Shown here piece after piece: positions 55,371 to 64,000 of a stretch of 64,000 nt of DNA. The position numbers and the translations under genes are program-made. Each line of letters opens with the position of its first letter. Position 1 is the first letter of the stretch. The stretch lies in NCBI RefSeq assembly GCF_001723175.1, contig NC_064650.1, positions 4,464,001 through 4,528,000 on the forward strand. Reading direction: 5' to 3'. This stretch comes from Penicillium oxalicum (Eukaryota > Ascomycota > Eurotiomycetes > Eurotiales > Aspergillaceae). The notes under the pieces are model-generated. The model saw only the letters and a program-made list of their open reading frames with translations, searched no databases and was not told the origin of the DNA.

Positions 55371-55925
55371 TACACTGAAGGGAGGGCAGCTTTCTAACAT
55401 CCGCCGTCTAGGGCCGGCAAGAAAAGCACAAAGGATCATTTCCTGATGTGAAATGAAAGTTACAGGTGTCAATAATCAGCACAAGTTCAAACGTTGGAAT
55501 TTGATGGGGATATAGAGAGCGATGCGCCATTTTTCTTCTACCAACGAGGTATCGCCGTGACGCTGCGGTGCAGGCTATGAATCTGAAATGCTGTGACGGA
55601 CACCAGCAACCTAATCCCAACACTTCCCCACCTGCCCCGCAACCTTCCATCCCGCATGATTCGGCTTCAGTCGAGCGAATTCTAGAAGCTCACTCTCAAT
55701 CACAAGTCTGCTCGCTAACTTTCGACAATACCGCACGAGACGTGCTCTTCTCGTTTTGTTTGGCCTGATTCTGATACACCCTCTCTATTCATATCGGCTG
55801 AGATACGATCACCTGTGACGTGCTCGGCACAATTTTCCCTGCAAAATCGGTTCTCACTTCTCGTCTTTCGTCCCAAACTCACGACAATCATTAGTACGGC
55901 CCTGGTTCCGGGTCTCTCTATCGCA
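55371..55925. other. intergenic, promoter of the GRAM/WBP2-like gene
   Basis: No gene is seen. Its right end must hold the promoter of the next gene, which starts at 55926. Confidence 0.4.
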
Positions 55926-56772
55926 ATGTCCATCAAGTATGTATGCTCATCTAGTTACAAAAGACATACATTCAGATCTGGAGAGTGGATCGCAGAGACT
56001 AATCCGTGTCACCAGCTGGGTCATGCTTCATGAACGAGACGGCTTCGTTCGTCTCCCTAATGAACGCATGATCTATTCTTCGCCTCCACGCACCACACTA
56101 GCCCTTACGCCACCCTCTGGCTACAAAGGCAGTGAAACCCTCTCCATCCAGAGCGGCGCTGGTAGTATTCATCTGACCAACCAACGGGTATGATGACCTT
56201 CTTGGTTTCCCTACTCATGTTCCTGCGGGGCTGGTCACTGACAAACTGTATGGGCATAGGTTGTCTACCTCCCCGCCCAAAAGTCCAATGACTTCCAGTC
56301 CTTCTCCGCTCCGTTGCTTAATGTCCGCGATTCCCACGTTTCTGCGCCTTTCTTCGGTCCGAATGTCTGGACAGCTCTTGTCCAGCCCGTCGCGGGCGGT
56401 GGCATTTCTCCGTCCCTGCCCGCCGTCCAAATTAAGGTGACCTTCAAGGAAGGAGGTGCCTTTGATTTCCACACCAATTTTGAGCGAATCCGGGAGCGGT
56501 TAGAACAAGCAGTGGAGAACATTGGTGACGGTGTGAGAGGAATGCAAGCCGTGGACCTCTCTGCGGTGCACCTGGATGAGCTGCCAGCCTACGATGGCCC
56601 ACGGGAGACAGTGCCGCCTCCAATCACCGACACAGTTTCACCAAGGCCACAGCACGTTCGTCAACCCTCCACGGCAGGCGCTGAGCCTGCAGAGCCACCA
56701 CCATGCTATGAAGAGGTGCAATCTCAGAGCGTAGCTCAAGAGCTGGAAGACAGACTCCGACGCGCCGGCTAG
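55926..56772 (+). CDS. GRAM-domain, WW-binding (WBP2-like) protein
   Basis: Three exons, 55926-55936, 56016-56187 and 56260-56772, give 231 residues. The first exon codes only MSI and two bases of Asn, and splicing yields the typical start MSINWVMLHERDGFVRLPNE. Residues 1 to about 150 form a GRAM/PH-like domain (VVYLPAQKSNDFQSFSAPLL, FFGPNVWTALVQPVAGGG, IKVTFKEGGAFDFHTNFERI). The Pro-rich tail carries LPAYDGP and a PPxY-type motif, PPCYEEV, which would bind WW domains of Rsp5/Nedd4 ubiquitin ligases. The arrangement is the same as in human WBP2. Role in fungi is not established. Confidence 0.88.
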
Positions 56773-57379
56773 GTGCTGATTGCGAGAAGAGATGAGGCCT
56801 CACGCTGAAGGAGACTTGGATAAGACGAGGACGCACTCTCGCCTTCTAGGCACGTGTCCTCTTATGAAAATTGACTTTCAGTCAGAAGTCAATAAGATAC
56901 CTTTTTGCATGTATACTATTTTTGACGATTCCCACGACCTCGAAGAGCTCGCAAAGCGGGCGGCTATGATGATTCCAATTCTGGCGTTGATTGCGTAATT
57001 CACAAATTTGGTTCATACTTTCTGAAGCCGCGATCCTCAATGCTGTTGAATTTTCAGAGAACATGGCCAAAGATTGGCACCATGATCCCCAGATACACGA
57101 TCTTGCAGTCCCCTTGATGCAAAATCCGTATTGTAGTTCCAGTCCAGAGTGCCCAGTCCGAAGACGACGGAGGAACCGACCCCAGTCTGACCAATCACGT
57201 GCAGCACAATTGCGCGCTCTCAGCGGCCGGGGCGTCCCGATTTTCCAGTCCGAGCTTGGAAAACCACATCTTCCCGATCTTCAACCTCACCACTCCTGCT
57301 TGCAGTCCCACACGTTTAACCCCTCCCATCCATCAGTCCCCCCACGACGCCACTACGGTCATTTCAATTGACAGTCGCA
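56773..57379. other. intergenic, qcr6 promoter
   Basis: Carries the 3' region of the GRAM gene and a C/A-rich proximal promoter of qcr6 (57290-57379) with a CACGTG-like TCACGTG at 57197-57203. I see no gene. Confidence 0.45.
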
Positions 57380-58169
57380 ATGGGTTTCGCCGACTTTTTC
57401 TCTGACGTCGTCTCCTCCCTCGGCTTCTCCGAGGTCGAGGCTGAGGCTCCCGCCGCCGACGTTGAGACTTCCACCCCCCAGGACTCCGAGCCCGCCGAGA
57501 AGACCGAAGAGACCACCGAGAACGAGTCTTCCGAGGAGTCCTCCGAGGAGGCTCCCAAGGAGGAAGAGGAAGAGGCTGAGGCCGAGGAGGAGGAAGAGGA
57601 AGAAGAGGAGGAGGAAGAGGAGGAGGAGCCCGAGGATATCAAGCCCAAGCTCGAGGAGGGTAAGTGAACCCATTTCGCCTGTGTTCTCCGAACTCGATGC
57701 CCGGTCGTCTATTGCCCTTTGCCCTCGAGGGCTTTCGATATACCCCTGCGCCGTCGAGCTCATCCGCCTCCCTTGGAATGCACCGCAGATGATGGTCAGG
57801 TTTGCAGGTCTACTGTCATTGCAGGCATTGCCAACAGCGCGATCGCACGAGATACCCCGGAATATGAAAGGCATTCTTAATTGCTAACGCACTCATATCC
57901 AGAGTGCGCCAACTCTGCTCAATGCGCTCCTTACAAGCACCACTACGACGAGTGCGTCGAGCGTGTCACTCGCCAGCAGGAGGACGAGGACTACAAGGGT
58001 CCCAAGGAGGACTGCGTTGAGGAGTGTAAGTTGGCTGTCAAGTCCATTGTCTTGGTCGATATGGATCTTGCTTCGTGACGCCCGAGTAGCTGACAGTTGG
58101 ACAGTCTTCCACCTCACCCACTGTGCCACTGCCTGTGCCGCCCCCAAGCTCTGGCGCCAGCTGAAATAA
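57380..58169 (+). CDS. qcr6: ubiquinol-cytochrome c reductase hinge protein (Qcr6)
   Basis: Three exons, 57380-57659, 57903-58025 and 58105-58169, give 155 residues. The N-terminus (MGFADFFSDVVSSLGFSEVE) is short. Residues about 30-92 are extremely acidic, including a run of more than a dozen Glu, as in yeast Qcr6. The C-terminal domain is the conserved hinge fold with paired cysteines (ECANSAQCAPYKHHYDECV, EDCVEEFFHLTHCATACAAP) that form disulfides, ending KLWRQLK. The protein sits on the intermembrane-space face of complex III next to cytochrome c1 and aids cytochrome c docking. The first intron (243 nt) is long for this genome. Confidence 0.94.
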
Positions 58170-59680
58170 GCGGATCGCTTATGATTTTTCTCTCGACTTC
58201 ATCTCTGCCCAATGATCTCTCGATCATGCGACTTTTCCCAGTCCCTCGGCACTTTCCGAGGACATGGACCTCGGATTGGATGATCGGGAGAAACGCGAAT
58301 CTGCTCCTCTGATGACTGTACCCTACGAGACAAAAAAAGGAACGAACCTAACAGTCTGCCGTCTACATTTTTCGAATTTCAAAACCCGGGTGGTCGACAA
58401 GAGGGTCGATCGGCTCTCGCGGGGTCAGCCTGTGTATGTGTGCAAATTGTGTTTTTTTAAAGCGGGAAGGGAGGAAGGACAGGATACAATAATAGATCGC
58501 CTTCTCTCTGCCTTGCATGTACAGATAGCTGGTCTTTTACCCGTTTCAACTGTGCTAGTGTCTTTTTTTTGTATTGTGTCCAAGGACGAATCTCATCTGT
58601 TGAAAACGGCTATGAGTGCCTGTACTTTTGATCCGCATCCATCATCACAACAGTCATCATGGAAAGATAGATCTAGCTGCGGTCAGGGATTTTCAATTCA
58701 GCCCAGCGCTGCCTAGCTACCCCGTTTATCTCTATGAATGCATGTTGTCTAGTATCAGAATTCCATGGTGTTTCCCGTGGGTGTAAAACACATTGGCTTG
58801 GTCTAGATTGAGCTGGGCTCGACCTCCATACCTGCGATGCACCAGGAGTTCAATCAGATGAATGAGCTGTGATCCAATTAAACATAGTATAAGACAGGGC
58901 TGGGCGGCACCGGGTACATGTCCATATCGGTACTTCAAATCCAGAACCCTACCTAAGCTTTACCTCTTGGTATATACCAGTCATATCTCGCCCGTAGATT
59001 TCCGTAAGACATCGGGTCCTGGATCCTAACGTGGATTTTTACTGTCTGGATTGAAGCCCTCAGTCCCTTCTTCTCGTGCAAATTGGAAGGCTTGATACAT
59101 AATCGAAGGTACGTAATATACAGGGCGCGGCACGGTGCATAGGTATAATTCAATCTAGCTAGGGCTACTGATAGGTATTTTTCAAAGAATTGATCGGAAG
59201 TGGGTGATATCAGGTACAGTACGACAGGGAAAACCGAGTCTTTTATTTTTTCGATGCGTGAAAACTTGGTCAATGGCTCAAGAGCGGGCAGTCACTACGT
59301 ACTACATAAGGTACCACCTCGGTCAGGAGATCAGGATGATTGGACTGGAGCCACTACATCACTAAACATTGGTAGCCCGGTAGAGTGGGCTCCAGATTGA
59401 TACAGGAATTTTGTACCAGCAGGGATTCGTGTTTATCGCCCAGGTACCGCAAATTTCAGAATTGAATAGATTCGATCTAATTCGCTGGGAGGGACGCAAG
59501 GTTATGTATTCGGCATTTTATACGATGGATTGGTTCTTCGGCAAGAAGACAGAGCACGTGCCTTGATCCAAGTCAAGCGAGGAGAAAGTGAGCACGGAGG
59601 AAAGTCATTGGAATCATATCATCGGACGTTGACATTCATGAGAGGGAAAAAAAAAGGGGGCATGAAGATCGGTGGAGCGC
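58170..59680. other. intergenic, 3' side of qcr6 and of the MFS gene
   Basis: Convergent 3' regions. An ATG frame of 150 codons at 58264-58716 lies directly in the qcr6 3' region and shows no domain, so I do not call it. TACCT/AGGTA words are frequent at 58900-59450 without a clear repeat unit. Confidence 0.45.
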
Positions 59681-61319
59681 TCAAGGCGCTTGGTTCACAT
59701 TTTTCTTGCAAGTAGGATCTTCTGAGGCGTTGCCAGCAAGTATCTTCGAGGTACCCTTGTTGCTTTCGACATCTCCATCATCCGAATCCCCTCCCGAGAC
59801 ACCAAGCTCGACCCCCCGATCAACGTCCCACCTGCGGCGCTGGACCTTTCTGCCGAACAATCCGATCGACATGGGCAAGGGAGCTACGGCGGCACACAAG
59901 ACACAGGAAAAAATCAGTGCCCGGCGCATATTCCCGGGGGGATTTCCGTCCTGTCCGTCCTTAAGCGCATCCTGGATCAAGATGCAACATGCTCCGAGCA
60001 ATTGTCCACCCGTCCAACAAAGTGTACTGCCAACCTCTGGAGAGAAAGGATACGTGATTTCGGCCAGATATTCTAGTGTGATCGGAAGAAGAGCAAATGA
60101 GGACGCGCCCATCAAGGCCATCACAACGTATGTGGGCGCGATACCCGCGGAGCTGGATGGTGCAAACACCAGCCCGATGTACGACGCCACGATGATGGGC
60201 ACGAGGATGCGGATCGATCCCAGGTAATGTTTCCAGCGATCAGTGACGGGAGACATGATTGCCGCGGACACGAGGCCAACGACAATGAGTATAGCGCCTG
60301 CAATGCCCGCCTCGGTTTCGGAGAAACCATAGGGACTAAGGATCTGGTTCAACAATGATGACACGCTGTTGAAGAAGGCGACGTAGACCGCGAATGGGGC
60401 AACGATCAACCAAAACTCTAGAGTGACGCAAAGTTGGCGCATCGCAGGAATAAGCGGCGTGCGGGGCCCGGAGGACGAGGCGCTGGGGGGAGTCGGCGGC
60501 TCCGCGGGGAGAAAGAAGGCGGGTATGCATGCGACAGTAGACTATATTGAACACCCATCATTGGGTCAAGATGTCAGTCGTGGATCTTTTCTTGTGTGGT
60601 CTCTCTGGTCTCGCTGCCTTTGGCGAGAGAGACTCGATCCGTATCGCAGATTTGCAGGGGAAATATGACACACAATGATAGAGATATAGAGCACCATATT
60701 GGGGATGTCAGATGGGTCAGTCGCCCACATCGAATCCACCAACTGCCCGATTGCAGCTCCAAGTGGGTTGGCCAGACTAGCGAGGGCTGTCGCACTCGTG
60801 CGTCCCTTGGCTGAGAACCACAAATCGCTGTAGCGTGTTGGAGCACATAGACAGAACGGTTGTGCAAGACCGATGAGGATCTGGCCGAACATCACGAGGC
60901 CGAAGATGCCTCCGTTGGCTTTGGTACCTGCATAGCGCAGCCAGTTGCCAACCAGCAGTAGCGTTGCTGTGATGAGAATCGCCGGTTTAGGTCCACCCTT
61001 GTTGAGCACCCAAATAACGAAACTGACCGTCGGAGCGTTTGTGATTAGCCCAGCTCGGAAGTCAATTATGCTTCGTCAATCCATCCTTTTGCCATCGGGA
61101 CGATTGAACTCGTGCGAGTTGTTATGAGACTGCGGGAACGATTACTTACGGGCTGGCGATGCAGAACGCAAAGAGGAAGCCAGTACTGAGCCAGTTCACC
61201 GCACTCTCCGAGACATTAAAGTAGCTGGCTGTGGTGGTGGAGATTGAAGAGAAAGTGAGCCACTATAACATTTGGAAAACAAGACGGATCAATGATTTGT
61301 CGGACCAACGAGTGTCTTG

Positions 61320-61355
<36 letters not shown>

Positions 61356-61512
61356 TTTTTGTTTCCTCCATGTCCTTGCAAAGAACGGGGCCTTTTCAAT
61401 GTGGGTTCAAGTATAGATCCGCACTTACATCCCAGCTCACGACGACATTGAGCAAGACCAGCTGCGCCAGCCCCCAGAATCGCCGCTTATAAACCCGATA
61501 AGTAGGTGGCAT
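59681..61512 (-). CDS. major facilitator superfamily transporter (FLVCR-like)
   Basis: Four exons on the minus strand, 61512-61429, 61262-61150, 61022-60674 and 60541-59681, give 468 residues with about 12 hydrophobic segments. Key parts are [20 protein letters not shown] at the N-terminus, the loop motif [54 protein letters not shown], and in the second half [20 protein letters not shown] and [20 protein letters not shown]. This pattern (AQPF with a following PxxYS/D motif, then NPLG) is that of the FLVCR/DIRC2 group of MFS proteins, which move heme, choline or related small molecules in animals. The fungal substrate is unknown. The hydrophilic C-tail is Asp/Gly-rich. Confidence 0.88.
61323..61352 (+). 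repeat. (CT)15 microsatellite in an MFS-gene intron
   Basis: Fifteen CT units inside intron 1 (61263-61428) of the minus-strand transporter gene. In the transcript this reads as (AG)n. It is likely to be polymorphic between strains. Confidence 0.9.
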
Positions 61513-63715
61513 TGGAGGTACCGAGGTAGTCTCGACCGTTGATATTTCGGATGAACGAGGGTAATGACTGGTAATGGGGCACGTTGATGCTGTTCACGAA
61601 GCATTGACAGAGCAAGATCAGGGTTCCATTTCTTCTCACGCCTCCTCCTGGATGTAAGCGGCCGATTTCAAGGTTTGCGACCATTCGAGGGCGCCAGAGA
61701 GTCAGTCGACCTGGATTTAAGTTGCGGAGGACGGGACTAGTGCACAATGAGGGTGTATGATCGTTGGGTCAGCGAGTGGGGGTCGCGGAGAGGAAAAGTG
61801 GCCGTGGCAGACAAAGAACAGTGAGACTTTGAATCTTCTTTACTCTTCTTTTGCCGAGACCAACAACTAGAGCCACATTGACTCTCTCGCACTACTTTTG
61901 ATTTCAGGATCGACCGCAGTCTGCGTGACCCGGAGTTTCACATGAAGCCAGTCCCAGACCAGTGTTAGAGGGTCTCCGCACGTCATACCCCTGCTTGGTC
62001 AAATGTAACCCCATCGTGGACCACAAGTGATGCATGCGACATGGAGGTCTTTCCTTTTGAGACCTAGAGAATGATGATGGCCATGCGAGTCCCCGCAATT
62101 AGACGGCAAAAGTCGCAGATCCGAGTGCTCAACCGTGCGCAACGGTGGTAAATCAGGTTGAGTCGCATTTCACACCTCTTCCCGCCTTCATAAGCCAGCT
62201 CCGGCGAGCTTGGGGAGGGGTGGAGGACTATCTCACACAGCAAACGAGGATAATCTCAATCATAGAAGGCTTCACCTACGGCTTACACACGACTTTTCTT
62301 CATCATCTGCTGGCGTTGGGGTCATCTCACTGTATTTGGCTTGTCCCCCTGTCCCCGTTGTCCCTGTCTCTCTCATTACCTCGCTTCGAAAGAACCTTGT
62401 GGCGCGCAGACAGCCGACAGGCGACCCACCAATGCGCTTCAAGGAGGCTTGTCTTGGCAGGTCGGCGACAGACTGTCGAAAGCATGAGGGCACGAGGGCG
62501 CCTTAATCCAGATGGGTAAAGTCAAGTCAAGTCTCTCCCAATCTCTCATCCGAGTCACGGATTTGAGCTCACTCACTGATTCCTCCCGAACGGATTTGAC
62601 ATGGCTCGTGCGAAACTCGACAACCTAATTACCCGTCTCGGCCACTCACGTGCACGCCAAACGGTCGGTTGGAATCCGTCCTCGTTCATCCACTGCTGAT
62701 GATCACGCTGCTCTGCGAAGAAGTCTTCTCTATGGCGCTCTGAAGGTTCCCTCGTGACATGAATCGATGAGACGAGAGAATCCAGCATGGCCATGAAGGA
62801 CTCACGTGTACGCCCCTAAAGCAAGTATGCCACGCTGTCTATTTGGGTCAACTCTTGACTTCTTTTCTCGCCGTGATGTTGTGGGCTCTTTGGTAGGGTA
62901 ACAAGATACCACATGCACTATCCACGCATGTTGACGACCTGGAGTCCTGCTTCAACCGGAAGATTACCTGTGAACCAAGAAAATTCAACGCGGAGCCGGC
63001 ACTCTTCTCAATTGATACAAAGGGCCGATAGATCAACGGGCGTTCGCCTGGTAAAAAAAACACAAGCCAAGTACCTAACCAGGTAGATAGCGTTGGCAGA
63101 GAAAGGCCTGCGTAGATCTATATCGACACATGATGGGCTGAGTTCTCTAAACTACGTAGAACTCCAGATTCTCCAAGCTCGTGATTTTGACACGAATGGG
63201 TCCAGTGTTTCAGAACTCAAACGGTACCTGGAATTGAGATTGATGCTCGAGGAAACTTTTGCTCATTCTTTTGCAACTTATTCATCAAGGACTGCTAGCA
63301 ACGCGGTCCAGAATTTGGATCAGTCGCCAGACATGGCCAGTGAATTCATTTGTTTTCGAAGATGTTGTCCCTCTGGTACCTCTCGTTCCTCTTGGTGATC
63401 AACCTTGGAAATCATGTGGAGCCCTCTTTTCCCCGAGCCCGCAACTCCGGTACCTGAGATGTGTACCTCCTGAGTCTCCTCTCCGCATCTTCAACTTTTC
63501 CTCAGCTCTCCGTGCATCTCGAATCCAGTCACTCATTTTTGCTTTCGGTCTCTCTCTCTCTTGTCAGATTTGACGCTCCTCGGGCGCTATCTTACCATCT
63601 TCAACGAGAATAACACCCGGCTTCTAGCGTTTTTACCAGCATGGTCCATTCTTGAACCCCATTCTCCCGCCCCTCGCTCCTGTCTGCCACTGGCATTCCG
63701 CCCCGAACGCCCAAA
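61513..63715. other. gene-free stretch before the terminal gene
   Basis: Holds the promoter of the MFS gene on the left and a long upstream region of the gene starting at 63716. Open frames (62145-62519, 63093-63398) begin at non-ATG codons or lack domains. C/T-rich tracts at 63470-63570 probably belong to the promoter of the right-hand gene. Confidence 0.45.
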
Positions 63716-64000
63716 ATGAACGCCAGTCTCCGCTCAAGTCGATCGTCATATGGGGATCCCCGGTATCTCTCAACTGCGACGCTCTCGGATCCCCATGGTC
63801 CACCATCGCAGTCCGTGGCCGCTGGCTATCGCGATGAAGTGCACCTCCATAATGATCAAGCACAGTACGAGCCGGTAAGGGGAAACTCGGAGACCCTGGA
63901 ACACCCTGTGGCTACCGTATCAAATACCACGGCGTTGCTGACCAAGGGTGATGGGGGATAGATCCAGGCAATCCGCTCGCCTGGGCCGACTCAAGTCAAC
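63716..64000 (+). CDS. 5' part of a gene cut by the window edge
   Basis: ATG at 63716 (CAAAATGAA). Without splicing the frame stops at 63961. A good intron at 63875-63961 (donor GTAAGG, branch GCTGACC, acceptor GATAG) removes that stop and keeps frame: exon 1 is 63716-63874 (53 codons) and exon 2 starts at 63962 and runs off the end. The junction reads QYEPIQAIRSPGPTQVN. The visible 66 residues are Ser/Tyr/His/Gln-rich and disordered (SLRSSRSSYGDPRYLSTAT), typical of the cytosolic N-terminus of a larger protein. The family cannot be told from this part. Confidence 0.65.

Noticed and set aside
58264..58716. 150-codon ATG frame behind qcr6
   Set aside because: Lies in the qcr6 3' region, lacks any domain and has an erratic composition.
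62145..62519. 124-codon frame before the terminal gene
   Set aside because: Starts at a non-ATG codon, includes a CT-type simple repeat and ends in random-like sequence.

Overview
The window is nuclear DNA of a filamentous ascomycete, most likely Eurotiales (Penicillium/Aspergillus type). The signs are many short introns (about 55-245 nt) with GTNNGT donors and CTNAC-like branch sites, long C/T-rich promoters, and fungal-type products such as a CpcA/Gcn4 bZIP, fungal Lys9 and a GRAM/WBP2-like protein. I found no complete transposon, CRISPR array or virus-like gene. The genus is inferred from gene content and style, not from a marker.

Layout. 1-3.7 kb is gene-free. 3.98-5.84 kb (+) encodes a PH-domain protein with a long acidic tail. 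After a 5.5 kb gene-poor stretch comes cpcA (12.27-13.06 kb, +) with a leader carrying two upstream ORFs. An asparagine-synthetase-like gene (14.46-16.29 kb, -) and a Vps9-type Rab GEF (16.83-19.30 kb, +) are divergent. Then follow an 85-residue protein, a GNAT acetyltransferase, an F-box protein and the V-ATPase a subunit (25.02-27.89 kb, all +), then fructose-1,6-bisphosphatase (-) and a MARVEL-type membrane protein (32.11-32.88 kb, -).

The region 33.9-35.5 kb has no convincing protein gene. It is best explained as a spliced non-coding transcript whose introns each carry one box C/D snoRNA. Five of the six candidates have guides matching rRNA segments I recognise as known 2'-O-methylation sites. 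Their order matches the yeast polycistronic snR78-77-76-75-74-73(-72) cluster. This is the most notable feature of the window.

The second half holds a 1298-residue protein of unknown function (36.5-40.4 kb, +), the Hsp90 co-chaperone Aha1 (+), saccharopine reductase Lys9 (-, with a 21-nt microexon), a cis-prenyltransferase (-) and a glycerol-3-phosphate acyltransferase (-). A small gene graveyard follows, with a broken rhodopsin/SAT4-type membrane protein and a broken cytochrome P450 (52.7-55.4 kb). Then come a GRAM/WBP2-like protein, Qcr6 (complex III hinge), an MFS transporter (-) and the first exons of a gene cut by the right edge.

Connections. CpcA is the general regulator of amino-acid biosynthesis. 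Its recognition element TGACTCA occurs in its own promoter and, as TGAGTCA, 85 bp upstream of lys9, so regulator, autoregulatory site and a probable target lie in one window. Gene models were spliced by hand and every listed join keeps the reading frame. Exact transcript ends are unknown.
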